A program made the translations under genes and the position numbers. From NCBI GenBank assembly GCA_038503035.1, contig JAVSML010024005.1, positions 97,065-161,064 of the forward strand: a stretch of 64,000 nucleotides of DNA. The letters are read 5' to 3'. The notes below the pieces were generated by a model. That model saw only the letters and a list, made by a program, of their open reading frames with translations, was not told the DNA's origin and searched no databases. The first letter of the stretch is position 1, and each line of letters starts with the position of its first letter. This DNA comes from Crocodylus rhombifer. Its lineage: Eukaryota; Chordata; Crocodylia; Crocodylidae. Positions 24,001 to 35,175 of this stretch are shown one piece after another.

Positions 24001-24474
24001 AACAGCTTGAAAGGGAACTAGAACATCAAGATAACACCAACCCCCCCCTAAACAACTTCTTATCTTTTGGGCCTTTTGGTGAATAGCCCCCAAAAGAAAG
24101 GTCTTACAGCACTTACAAAACATGTCCAGGCTCAGGCTGGATGTCTGCAGTCCCAATGACTTCACTGCAGCTCTGTATGAGTTCTGCAGGGATTCGCCAA
24201 CCCAGTACAAATTACAGGATGAGAGGCTATGACTGCAGCTCCTGTAGAGCTGGGTCATTTTTGTATTGTGATTATTTACTGCCTACCAAAATTGGTCCCC
24301 AACATGGCAAACAAATAGTTTCCACTTTAAGAATGTAATGTTTCAAGTGCACATTTTTACATTCCCTATGCCCCTGGAATGCATTACATTTAAGGTGTGA
24401 TGTGTAAGGTGTACATTTAACATATTAATCACACGATAAATAGTAACAGTGCTACACAAACAGCTCATTACAGA

Positions 24475-25233
24475 GCCATTAAGTGGCAAACCAGCAACAA
24501 AGATATTCCACAAAATATCTGGAACACCTTGTGGCTTGTTTGTATGGCACTGGAATGGGGGTCAGCATCAGGGCTAGGCCAGGTATAGTTCTAATGCCAC
24601 AAATGGGCTGCCAGGGAATCAGGTTGCAGGGTTTCCCAAAGAGGGTGAAGGAAGTCCAGGGCCCCCCCTGCTGGGAGCTTGGCAACCCCTGCTCTTGGGA
24701 ACATTTGCTCCTTGCCCTGTAGCCCCACAATGGCTGTGGGATAAGACATTTTAAAACGCTGGGTTACAGGGAACCCCGGGGACAGCCCCAGGTGGATTGC
24801 CTTGCCCTGCAGTTCCCAGGAAGCTGGAAGTAAGGCACTTTAGACACATCCACAGGTACACTAATACTGGGGAGAGGCTTCTCAATCCCAGAGGCCTCAT
24901 GTGGTGGGACTTATAAAAACTGCATATACAGCCCAGCTGCACATGCAGTTTTTAAAAGTTCAAGTGCATAGAGACTCTGGGATCAGAGAGAGCCTCTCCC
25001 ATTCCTGGGTTCTGGCAGGGAATCCGTGAGTTTGCAGGTGCCAGGAAGAGGGAGTCAACTGCCCCCCCCCGCCAATCCCAAATCCAGTACTTGCAAACCC
25101 ATGCCCTGGGCTTCCTTCCAGCAGTGGTGTGATGGGGATCAGTCCCCAGTCACACCTCCTGCTAAGCATGCGTGGTATGGCAGGAAGTACAATGGTTGGG
25201 ATTGCAGATTAGATCTCATTGTGCCATTAAGTG
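24475..25233. repeat. Fold-back DNA element with terminal hairpin
   Basis: The 11-mer gccattaagtg occurs at 24475-24485 and again at 25223-25233, bracketing about 737 bases. Just inside the left copy is a hairpin (24487-24511 pairing with 24520-24542; core CAAACCAGCAACAAAGATAT). A close relative of that hairpin lies at 42486-42541, and the right part (about 25150-25215) also resembles 42180-42235. The interior is GC-rich with no coding sequence. Whether the 11-mers are target duplications or part of the element is not settled. Confidence 0.45.
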
Positions 25234-25239
25234 AATGCC

Positions 25240-26249
25240 TTCCAGTCATCACAGTAATGTACTAAAGAGAAGGGCAAGAAAACCCAAGAAAACCTTCAAT
25301 TTTGCAGCTCAATAAAATGCCTAAATGCCATGAAGGCAGTTTCAAACCTCTCAATCAGCAACTGGTCCTGTACCTTTCATAAGAGAGAAAGCTTTCAGAT
25401 TATTTATTTATATTTATTGTGGAAATAAGGGGAATATTTACTGCCTCAAATAACATCCTTTAAGGAAAAACACATTCTGAGGTGTTACATTTTATGTTGG
25501 ATATCCCCAGGAACAAGGCATGAGATTTCTACAGCAGCCAGTGTTCTTTTAAGAAATAGCTGCACCACAATGCAAGCAGTTGATAGAGTATATAAAGCTA
25601 CTCAATCTTGGATCTGCCACATCATTTCTTTTTAAGTGTTAACACTCTGAGATTTCCATGAGCTAGTAAGACGCTCAAGCTTTCAGCAAGGGAAACCATT
25701 TACAACTTGTTTTGTTCAAAAGACTTGTTGGTGACAAAACTCTTTCTTCCTTGGTACAGCCAATTTAAACTGAGTTGACAAGTTTAAGACTACATATTGA
25801 GACAGAAAAATGTTACCATTGTTTGGTAGCAGATTGAGCTGAAAGTTCAGTGGCTATAGCTACAGCTCTCTAAATCATGAAAAGGCAGGTTATGAACTGC
25901 AGGAGACAGAGGCTAAAAGAGCTTCCCACAGCCACCTGATATATACCAAATAGCCTAGACTGATGAAGTAGCTCCATGGTATTCTTCCAATACATTGTAA
26001 TGAGACCTAGTAAGATTGAGATCTGTGTTGCTACCGAGAAACTTAACCATGAACTCTTGAAATATTTCTTTTGAAGTGATGAAGGGATACTTTGGACAAA
26101 AATGTCAGACTTACAGGACACAGCCCTAAGTGCAGCGTGCAGGGTACAGGGGTGAGCTATAATTGCTAAAGTTAGAGACTACATAGCTAATAATACACCA
26201 TGCTGAAAAGACTGTTTTTAAAAAAGATCAAGTAATCAAAATAATGCTA
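25240..26249. other. GLIS3 intron, no recognised feature
   Basis: AT-rich intronic sequence without a supported gene or element. Confidence 0.5.
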
Positions 26250-26985
26250 GGCACATCTACACATACAATTGCTGTTGTGTGAGTTTATTCCACAGTAATT
26301 TACTCTGGAGTAAACTCAACCTGGGCAGGCATCTACATGTGTGTGCATTTGGGAACAGATTTACTCTTCTGCCCTCCTGCAGCAGCCAGGCAGAGTACTA
26401 AGCTCCCCCTGGGTGCTAGCCCAGAGACTGGCAGGAAGTACCAGGCCAGGAGATAGCTGCCTCCTGGTGGGGGCTAGAAGATTGCTCCCTGCTCCCAAGA
26501 GCTGCCTGCTGCCAGGACAGACTCCGATGGTGAAGGCCAGATGGGGACAATGTCCTCTTGCCTTGCAGAAGGGAGCTCCTAGCCCTGGCTCCCCAATCAG
26601 GGGCAGGGGACTTGGAAAGAGGTGTGGGGAAGGAAAAGGTACCAGCCCCCTGCCCCAATCTTCTGGTGGAAGAGCTAACAACGAATCTCTTCAACAACAC
26701 CAGCAAGTCTCCCGCTCCCTGCTGCCTAGCTAACCATCTACACATGCTGCCTGACTGACCATCTACATTAAATTTGCTCCCAGTTGACCACTTACACATG
26801 CCTTACTCCATGGTAATTACTTGGTAGTTAATTTGCTACTTGCACTTGTGGGTAGCAAATTAACTGCCAAGAAGAGCAAATTACTGTGCAGTAAGAGTCT
26901 GCACGTGTAGACGGTGATGCTTACTATGCAGTAGTTTGCTCTACTGCAAAATAAAGCATTTCATGTAGGCACATCCACTGTTACT
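26250..26985. repeat. Hairpin-rich DNA-element-like segment
   Basis: GAGTTTATTCCACAG (26280) pairs with CTCTGGAGTAAACTC (26304). Near 26830, TTAATTTGCTAC pairs perfectly with GTAGCAAATTAA. AGGCACATC occurs near both borders. A GC-rich block (26380-26740) sits between the hairpins. Termini and target duplication could not be fixed. Confidence 0.4.
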
Positions 26986-27299
26986 GTAATTTACAATATT
27001 AAGCCTATGTCACATTCATACATGTTTTAAGTGAACATTTTAAGTACCTCGGCACAATCTGAAACATGAGTTCTTATCAATGCCTCTTCAACACTCACTG
27101 GCAAGTGAAAATTTTTTAAATAAACTTGACAGGGTAAATGACCTCAATAAATAATAGAGGTGGATCAGCTGGGTCTGGATTTGGGAACATATCCCAGCAC
27201 AAAAAAACTTTGGGATGTCCTGTTCTGGCTTTTTGATCCAGCTTTTTTTTTTTTTTTAATTTATTAGAAATGAAGAAATCTGCAAAATGTGGATCTTTA

Positions 27300-27660
27300 C
27301 ATAGTTTCCAACCCTTAAAGCCCACATGCTTCCATGCTGCACACTGGACCCACCTGGGAGTAGCTGGGGGGGCAATGCTGTGTGTAGTGTGAGTTCTGGA
27401 CTGGCCAGAGCAGGTGCTGCATGCAGCATGTGGCCTGAACCAGGTGGGGCAGGGGCCACATGTGGTGCAGGTCCCAGAGCAAGAGCGGGAGTGGGTGGAA
27501 CAGCATAAAGCATGGGTCCCAAGCCCTGCATTTGCAGCTGATCCAGCATGTGCCACTTGCTGCAGGTGGATCCATTCTAGACCCATGGACTGTAGCAAGG
27601 TGTGCATATTGGGGTTCTGTGGCCTGGACTGGCCCACCAACTGTATCTTTGACACCCCTG
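27300..27660 (-). mobile_element. hAT-type element fragment (one end preserved)
   Basis: The right end, read on the minus strand, is CAGGGGTGTCAAAGATACAG, close to the left end of the 6642-7517 element. The matching opposite end is missing, so this is probably truncated. The GC-rich interior carries only chance frames. Confidence 0.5.
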
Positions 27661-27668
27661 CCTTAGCC

Positions 27669-28690
27669 TATGAGAATCCTGAGCTGCTGCTGGGCTAGCT
27701 ATGTCAATCCCACACCAACTCCTCCTAGCATAAGGGTCACTTCAGAGTACACTGGGAGTTCGAGGGTTTTTGGAGATTTTTATCTAGTGGTGTAAGTTCT
27801 GGTAATGATAACCTTTGAAGTGATGATGGGTCCTGTAGCGATGGGGCCTGGAAACCCTCAGAACATGTTTGGAAATCAGAAAAAAGTAGAGAGAAACCAA
27901 CTATGTGTAATATGCTGAGTTCCATGCCCTGGGTCCAACCAGTCCTATTAACTAATCAAAGTAACCAACCCCTGAGGCTCCAGGAAGACAGACCTTGCCT
28001 GCTCCCAGCTTTAAAAGCCTGCCACAGATAGCAGCATACTCTCTGGGCAAAAACTTCTGTGTTTGCTCTGTACTCCTTCATAGTTCTTTGACTCCTTGCT
28101 TATTTGAAATGCTAGCTTTGACTCCTAGCTTACGCATAACTCTGGCTCCAACTTCTATGCCTAATTTAGGCTTTATTTTAGACTTTTAGCTTACCTTGAA
28201 CTCAGGTCTTAACTCCTAGTCCTGTGACTCCTGGTTTACTATGAACCCTGACTTTTACTTCTGGCTCCCCATAAACACAATTTCTGGACTTATCCTACTA
28301 ACCAGGTAACCTTCTATGACCAACTACGCCCTGATCCCTAATACTATGAGGGAGGCATAACCAGCAACTCTGGCACCTTGGGTAGAGATGCTGGAGTTGT
28401 GGTTGCCAAACTGCTGCTGCTGCTACCATGGTAGGTCCCTGAACACCAGCTGCTGTTGCTATCATGCAGTGTCATTGGCCACTGTGCTGCTGTGCAGGCT
28501 CTCTCCAGCTACCATTTTGATGCTTCCCTCTAAATTGGCTCTTAAGGCTAGTGTCCTGCTTGTTTTGCCTTAATTACTCACTCTACTGACTTACATTCCA
28601 AGGCCACTGAGGCTAGGAACAGATGTTGCATTTGTCCCTGGACAAGTTGTGCTTGTGTCTGTCCAAGAACAGAAATATCCTAGGATTGGC
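27669..28690. other. GLIS3 intron, no recognised feature
   Basis: Intronic sequence with pyrimidine-rich stretches around 28000-28300 (repeated 'actcctagctt' words). No gene supported. Confidence 0.45.
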
Positions 28691-29129
28691 ATGTACTGGT
28701 TTCCCTCGCTTTATGCAGATTCTGTATGTGTCAATTCGATCTTATGCGATGACCCTTTTTATACCAAAATTCCTTATATGTGAGGTAAATTTACACTTAT
28801 GCGATTGGTGTTGTGGAAGCCCGCAGTCAGCTGCTTTGTGCAGTGCAGTGTGGGATGATGCACACGAAAATATAGTCTTCTGTATGGATCTGTGCTCCTT
28901 GCTCGTTGTCTGCAACACGTGTTTCTGTAGTTCCCATCCCCATTATGACTTCTAAGTATCTCGATAGCTTTGGAACCATGCAGAAGCACTAGTCTGTGCT
29001 TGTGTGTACTGTCTGTTGTTGGCAAATACCAAAATGGTCTTGTAAAAGTGATAGAAATGGGTCTGGGGGTCAGTACAGTCAAAGTCTTGAAACGTGTTCC
29101 TATTTGTTACAGTGTAAAGTGGGTTCTCT

Positions 29130-29840
29130 TTATGCGGTTGAGCCTGGGTTGCCTGCGGGAGCTGGCAACTGAGCAGGCTCTGCTGGGGCTGCAAGAGGTG
29201 CGAACCTGTTGCTAAGCTCCGGCGAGGGAGGGGCCTTGGTGTGGCGGGCCTTAGGGCCCTTGACCACCTTGGTCCATGCCCCTGACTGGGCAGAGCGGGA
29301 GGTCCCAGAGTCCTCCATAGTCCTGGAGGGAGACGATGCTCTACCCTGCAGCTCCTGGGGGAGAAGGGCCTGGCAGTAGGAGTCTATCTCCTGCTCGCAG
29401 TCCCTGATGGCATGCAGTCTCTGGACTGTGGCCTGGAGCTCCTCCAGTTGGCGCGCCAGAGACCCCAGTAGGGAGCAGACCCTGCAAGGGGAGGTGGCCA
29501 TGCTCCCGGGCCCCAGAGCCTGAAAAAGGGACAGGCAGCCCCTGCAGCCAAGAGCCAGGGGCTCCGTCTGCGCGGAGCCCAGAACCATGGCCGTCTCTGA
29601 GGTGCCCAATGGGGGGGCCGCAGAGCCCGAGGGGACCCTCGGGGTGCGGCGTGTGCCCATCCGTGTCATGCCTCTGATAGGCTGGCTACGGCTGGGACTG
29701 ACTACTCTGGGGGGTTCGCAGGCAGGGTCCTGTGCCCTCTCACGCCCTCTCCTGCGTGAACTCTGCGCTAACTCAAGCGCCTGTTTACGCAGCCTGTTCA
29801 TGCAGCTCCCGTCGCCTGGCTCCGTGGGGGGCTGGGCCAA
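29130..29840 (-). pseudogene. CR1 copy A ORF1 N-terminal part, inverted
   Basis: This 236-residue minus-strand frame is CR1 ORF1, not a host gene. It has a Cys-rich putative zinc-binding patch (CRGCLSLF...CRVC), then a Leu/Gln/Glu-rich helix likely to form a coiled coil (SLARQLEELQATVQRLHAIR), then a basic and Pro-rich linker (WTKVVKGPKARHTKAPP). Its last residues (GNPGST) are the same as those that open the direct ORF1 part at 30066 on the other strand. The frame therefore ends at the inversion junction; the final residue and stop come from flanking DNA. ORF1 proteins of CR1 are thought to bind nucleic acid and act in the retrotransposition particle. Confidence 0.8.
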
Positions 29841-30065
29841 GCAGGGGCCTGGGCAGGGGCTTGACCCGGCCCAGCTCCACGCAGCCGCCTCCTCCCAGGA
29901 AGCGAGGAGTTAACCCCTTCCCACCATGAGCCCACTTACCTCCGGCTGTGCTGGGGGTCGGCAGGGGGCTCTGCGGCTGCTAAGGGGGTGTCTGGGGAGC
30001 TTCGGGGGAGTGGGGGCACAGTGGGCTTTCACCCGCGCATCTCTCACCACTCTGGAGCCTAACTG

Positions 30066-30635
30066 GCAGGCAACCCAGGCTCAACCACAGCTACTGCCCC
30101 TGCTCTCTCCAAGACAAAGCGAAAGGTGTTTGTTGTGGGAGACTCCATCCTGCGGGGGACTGAGGGGACAATCTGCCGCCCCGACCCCTTAGCCCGGGAA
30201 GTCTGCTGCTAACCGGGGGCCTGCATTTGAGACATTGTGGAGAGGATTCCAGAGCTCCTCCGGCCCACAGACCATTATCCCATGCTCCTTATTCACGTGG
30301 GCACCAATGACACGGCTCGGAGCACCCCCAGCCAGGTCATGAGGCGCTACAGGGAGTTGGGAGTGGGGCTTAGGGGTCTGGGAGCTCAGGTGGTGTTTTC
30401 GTCGATCCTCCCAGTCTCGGGCTATGGGCTGAGGAGGGAGAGGAGGATCCACGCAGTGAACCAAAGACTGCGGAGCTGGTGTCATCGGGAAGGCTTTGGC
30501 TTCCATGACCACAGCCTGCTCTTTGGCGAGAGAGGCAGCAAGCTGCTGGGAGGAGATGCTCTCCACCTCTCCCCCCTGGGGAGGAGACTCTTCTCAGCCA
30601 GGCTGGCTGACCTGCTCCACCGGGCTTTAAACTAA
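30066..30635 (+). pseudogene. CR1 copy A ORF1 C-terminal esterase domain
   Basis: The frame begins in GNPGSTTATAP and contains an SGNH/GDSL-type hydrolase: VVGDSILRG (block I, nucleophile Ser), IHVGTNDTA (block III, Asn) and DALHLSPLGRRL (block V, Asp-x-x-His). This is the esterase of CR1 ORF1. Two in-frame stops at 30210-30212 (TAA) and 30228-30230 (TGA) split it, so the 132-residue open part starts only at 30237. The frame ends at 30633-30635, 12 bases before the first ATG of ORF2. Confidence 0.85.
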
Positions 30636-30647
30636 GCCCGCTGGGGG

Positions 30648-33539
30648 ATGGGGGGGACTACTGCCACTGCTGGCCTGCTGAGTGACCCTTGCAAAGCCAG
30701 CAGACAAAGGCACTTAAGGGATCCTACCCCTGCCCCAGCCCTGGCACAATCTGTGGGCAAGGCAAGAGCCCCCAAGGGGACACTTACCTGCCTGTACACT
30801 AATGCCAGGAGCCTGGGCAACAAGCAGGAGGAGCTCATCCTCCTGCTCAGTGCAAAGAATTATGACGTCATTGGGATAATGGAGACCTGGTGGGACTCCA
30901 CCCATGACTGGACCACGGGGTAGAGGACTATACCCTGTACAGGAGGGATCATGTTGACAAAAGGGGCGGGGGTGTAGCTCTCTATGTGAAGGAAAGCTAC
31001 ATGTCCCTGCAAGCTGATGTTGGCGACCAGCATGGACAGCTAAAGACCCTCTGGGTAAAAATTCGTGGGGAATATGGCACCAGGGACACAACGGTGGGAG
31101 TCTACTACAGACCTCCCACTCAAAGTCCTGAGCTTGACCAGGAGTTCGCCCGGGAACTGACTGAGGCCGCTTGCTCCAGGACCTTGGTTGTCATGGGTGA
31201 CATCAATTCCCTGAACATCTTGTGAGAAGATCACTCAGCAAAATCCAAGCGGTCGCAAAGCTTTCTCTAGTGCGTGGATGACCTCTTCCTGACTCAAGAA
31301 GTCTATGGGCCAACGAGAGGCAAAGCGCTGCTCGACCTGGTACTGGCTACGGGGGACGACCTAATCGGCGACCTAGTGATCGATGGGAAGCTGGGTGACA
31401 GCGACCACGAGCTGATCACCTTCACCATCCGCCGTAAAGCTGGCAAGTCAGTCAGCAACACAGACGTCCTTGACTTCAGAAAAGCCGACTTTGACAAGCT
31501 CAAGAGGCTAGTCGGTCAGGACCTCAGGGACCATGACCCCAGGGAGATGGGAGTTCAAGAAGAGTGGTTGCTTCTCAAGGAAGCGATCCTCAATGCACAA
31601 GCTAAATCTATTCCAACACGGAGGAAAGGCAGCAAGAAGGCACAGCAGCCCTCCTGACTCTCCAGGGACCTAGCGGACCTCCTACGGCTAAAAAGGAAAG
31701 CCTACAAAGGATGGAGGATGGGATTCACCTCCAAGGAGGATTATTCTGCACTGGTCCGGTCCGGCAGGGAGCAAACCAGGAAAGCCAAGGCTGCAACTGA
31801 ACTCCAACTAGCTTCAAGCATCAAGGACAACAAAAAGTCCTTTTTCAGATATGTGGGGAGCTGGAGGAAAAGCAAGGGCAATGTTGGACCCCTGCTAAAC
31901 CAGATGGGACAACTGACGCCCAGGAAAAAGCCAACCTATTAAATAGGTACTTTGCGTCAGTCTTTCATCAGTCCCATGGGACGCCCATGCCTGCTATAGG
32001 ACAGGGAGATCCGGGTGATGGGGATCCCCTACCCTCCATAAATGCTGACCTCGTGAAGGAACACCTTGAGAAGCTGGATACCTTGAAGTCAGCCGGCCCT
32101 GACAATCTGCACCCCAGGGTACTCAAGGAGCTGGCGAGCGTCATAGCCCAGCCCCTGGCACGGATCTTTGAAAACTCCTGGCACTCTGGTGTAGTGCCCG
32201 AAGACTGGAAGAAGGCCAATGTGGTGCCGATCTTCAAGAAAGGGAGGAGAGTGGATCCGGCTAACTACAGGCCCATTAGCCTGACTTCTATCCTGGGGAA
32301 GATCTTAGAAAAGTTTATTAAGGAGGCCATCCTTGATGGACTGGCCCAGGCTAACATCCTAAGGGATAGCCAGCACGGGTTTGTTGCGGGTAGGTCTTGT
32401 TTAACCAATCTCATTCCCTTGTACGACCAGGTGACCTATCACCTGGACGAGGGAGAAGAGATTGATGTCATATATCTTGACTTCCAAAAAGCCTTTGATC
32501 TGGTATCCCATGATCACCTCTTGGCCAAACTGGTCAGTTGTGGCCTTGGCTCCACCACAATCCGCTGGCTGGGAAATTGGCTCCGTGGTCGGACCCAGAG
32601 GTTTATAATTGATGGCAGTCACTCATCGTGGTGCCCTGTGACCAGTGGGGTCCCTCAAGGCTCTGTCCTTGGACCCATACTGTTCAACATCTTCATTAAT
32701 GATGTGGACATTGGAGTCAGGAGTGGACTGGCCAAGTTCGCCGATGACACCAAACTTTGGGGCAAAGCATCCATGCCAGAAGATAGGCGGGTGATCCAGA
32801 CTGACCTGGATAGGCTCAGCAAATGGGCAGACAAGAACCTCATGGTGTTTAACACCGAAAAATGCAAGGTTCTCCACCTTGGGAGGAAAAACCTGCAGCA
32901 TCCTTATAGGCTCGGCAGTGCTACGTTGGATAGCACTACAGAAGAAAGAGACTTGGGGGTCATCATTGACCACAAGATGAACATGAGCCTGCAATGCGAT
33001 GCTGCGGCTAGTAAAGCGACCAAAATGCTGGCGTGCATCCATAGATGCTTCTCGAGCAAATCCCAGGATGTCATTCTCCCCTTGTACTCGGCCTTGGTGA
33101 GGCCGCAGCTGGAGTACTGCGTCCAGTTTTGGGCTCCACAATTCAAAAAGGATGTGGAGAAGCTTGAAAGAGTCCAGAGGAGAGCCACGCGCATGATCAG
33201 AGGTCAGGAAAACAGATCTTACGATGACAGGCTGAGAGCCATGGGACTCTTTAGCCTGGAAAAGCGTAGGCTCAGGGGTGATCTGATGGCCACCTATAAG
33301 TTTATCGGAGTGACCACCAGGATCTGGGGGAACGTTTGTTCACCAGAGCGCCCCAAGGGATGACTAGGTCGAACGGTCACAAACTCCTGCAAGACCGTTT
33401 CAGGCTGGACATAAGGAAGAATTTCTTTACTGTCCGAGCCCCCAAGGTCTGGAACAGTCTGCCAGCGGAGGTGGTTCAACCACCTACATTGAACACCTTC
33501 AAGAGTAAATTGGATGCTTATCTTGCTGGGATCCTATGA
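30648..33539 (+). pseudogene. CR1 copy A ORF2: endonuclease and reverse transcriptase, broken
   Basis: Order: AP-like endonuclease (TNARSLGNKQEEL; IMETWW with catalytic Glu; GVYYRPP; VVMGDIN where GDFN is usual; GDSDHELI), linker, then reverse transcriptase (NYRPISLTSILGK, QHGFVAGRSCLTNL, YLDFQKAFD, GVPQGSVLGPILFNIFIND and catalytic FADD) and the C-terminal thumb region. The coding sequence changes frame near 30920, 31945 and 33305. Stops fall at 31223-31225, 31268-31270 and 31655-31657. Compared with copy C, one base is missing near 33305. The catalytic Asp pair is kept, but the protein could not be made whole. The final stop is at 33537-33539. Confidence 0.9.
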
Positions 33540-33690
33540 CCCCAGCTGACTTCCTGCCCTTTGGGCAGGGGGCTGGACTCAATTATCTCCCGAGGTCCCT
33601 TCCAGCCGTGATGTCTATAAAATCTATGAATTTGAGTTGTGCACCATTTTCCAGGAATGCATGTACAGCATAAAGTGAGGGAAACCTGTA

Positions 33691-34140
33691 CATATGTTGC
33701 CCTTCTAATCAGGATTTATTAAGTGGCTGAATGCCTTGCTGCTTTTCTGCCATTGATTCAATGATGCAATTCTGGGATTACCATTCAGACACACTTAGTA
33801 ATGGCCTAGGATAAACTGTTAGTACTTCTTATCCCATGAACCTTTTTAGGATTTATTTCTAGGCCAATGGACATGGGCATCTGAACAATCATACTCTTTT
33901 CTTGAGATAAAATGGTTCATTCCTGGACAAATGTAATATCTGTTTGTAGTCTGACAGTCCCTTTTCTACTAGGAAAAATGATGGATTTTCCATCTCTTGG
34001 TATCTGCAAATGCATGCTTTCTGGAAGATATGCATTAGTCAAATACAATGTTTTAGCCAGATACAAGTTATTGGGTTCAATACAGAGGTAAGTAAACTTA
34101 ATGGCCTGTTATATACTGAAGGTCAGACTAAATAATATAG
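33691..34140. other. GLIS3 intron, no recognised feature
   Basis: AT-rich sequence between two element clusters; nothing supported. Confidence 0.5.
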
Positions 34141-34144
34141 CCAT

Positions 34145-35167
34145 TAAGGGTGTGTGAAATGGGCCATATTCGATTCAGATTTGGCCTGAATTGGGGACAG
34201 TGATTTCATAGATTAGGGACCGAATGGATCATCGTGTCCAACCCCCTGCCCCTGGCAGGAAAGAGGACCAAGATCAGATGACCCCAGCCAGGTGATTGTC
34301 AAGCCTTCTCTTGAAGACCTCCAAGTTAGGTGACAGCACCATCTCTCTTGGAAGCCCATTCCAGACTCTGGCCACCCTTACTGTAAAAAATTTCTTCCTA
34401 AATCTACTCTCCACTAGTTTGCACCCATTATTCCTAGTTACTCCCTGGGTTGCTCTGGTAAACAGCACATCCCCAAGTTCCTGCTGTCCTCCCCTGATAA
34501 ATTTAGAGGTGGCTACAAGGTCACCCCTCAGCTGTCTTTTGTATAGGCTGAAGAGATCCAGATCTCTCAACCTCTCCTCATAGGGTCTTTCACGGAGACC
34601 ACTAATCATGTGAGTGCCCCTCCTCTGAACTCTCTCCAAATCTTCCGCATCCCTCTTGAAGTACAGCGCCCAAAACGACACAGTACTCCAACTGCAGCCT
34701 GACTAATGCCGCATAGAGGAGGAGCATCACCTCCCGCGATCTGTTGGTCATGCATCTGCTAATACATAACGAGGTGCAATTGAGATTGGCTTTGTTGACA
34801 GCCTCGTTACACTGCCAGCTCATGTTCATCTTGGAGTCAACAGGCTATAAGTTTTGTCACGCAGGATCCACCTGTATCGAACCCATGCTGGTTTCCTTTC
34901 AGCATTGTTTTCCCTGCTGGGCCTTCATAAATATACTCTTCAATGATTTTTTCTAGTATTTTCCCAGGGATTCAATTAGTTGATTCAGATCATCGTCCCT
35001 GATTTGTTTCAGCCAAATCTGAATTTGAAGATTCAATGCTGATTTGAAGAATCAGAGATTTGGCCATAGACACAGCTTTAAATGTTTTTTTTGACATACC
35101 TCGATATACCAGGCATGGTGCATGAACTCTGCAATCAAATCAGGGTCTGAAGCTTCACAGAGCCCTA
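34145..35167. mobile_element. hAT-type element, same family as 11713, split by a CR1
   Basis: The left end TAAGGGTGTGTGAAATGGGC and reversed right end TAGGGCTCTGTGAAGC match the family. Flanks atagccat (34137-34144) and ctaaccat (35168-35175) agree at 6 of 8. The family hairpin is split: GGGGACAGTGATT lies left of the CR1 insertion (about 34195-34206), and GATTCAGATCATCGTCCCT lies right of it (about 34982-35000). The CR1 therefore landed in the hairpin region. Confidence 0.75.
34207..34968 (-). mobile_element. CR1 LINE copy F, truncated and internally deleted
   Basis: Minus-strand frames give CR1 ORF2 pieces: LGKILEKIIE and the GNQHGF region near 34890-34968, then a jump at about 34848 to TDSKMNMSWQCNEA (34800-34840), then LVRLQLEYCV, RVQRRGTHMISG and FFTVRVARVWNGLP down to the stop near 34274. 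About 180 codons, including the catalytic core, are absent. The 3' end (ATGATCCATTCGGTCCCTAA, then TCTATG) lies at 34207-34240. It is 5' truncated and dead. Confidence 0.85.
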
Positions 35168-35175
35168 CTAACCAT

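Larger units (their letters stand above)
29136..33631 (+). mobile_element. CR1 LINE copy A, nearly full length, with inverted 5' part
   Basis: The element's 3' part (about 30066-33631) is in plus orientation and holds the ORF1 esterase region, ORF2 endonuclease and reverse transcriptase, then the 3' UTR with its conserved hairpin CCTGCCCtttGGGCAGG and an ATCTATGAA end. The 5' part (29136 to about 30064: 5' UTR and ORF1 N-terminus) is in minus orientation. Around 21 bases beginning GCAGGCAACCCAGGCTCAA are present at both the left border (minus strand, 29136-29156) and the start of the direct part (30066-30086). That is the layout made by twin priming in LINEs. Frameshifts and stops make it inactive. 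Confidence 0.9.
28696..33688. mobile_element. Pogo/Tigger-like element, split by CR1 copy A
   Basis: The left end CTGGTTTCCCTCGCTTTATG is mirrored at the right end (reversed: CAGGTTTCCCTCACTTTATG). TA lies on both outer sides (28694-28695 and 33689-33690). TA duplication and CCCTCNCTTTATGC-type ends fit the pogo/Tigger branch of Tc1/mariner. About 440 bases of the element lie left of the CR1 insertion (28696-29135) and about 57 to its right (33632-33688). No transposase frame is seen in these parts. Confidence 0.7.

Noticed and set aside
29130..29840. 236-residue minus-strand frame as a possible host gene
   Set aside because: Its C-terminal text continues in the CR1 ORF1 esterase part on the plus strand. 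It is the inverted part of CR1 copy A.
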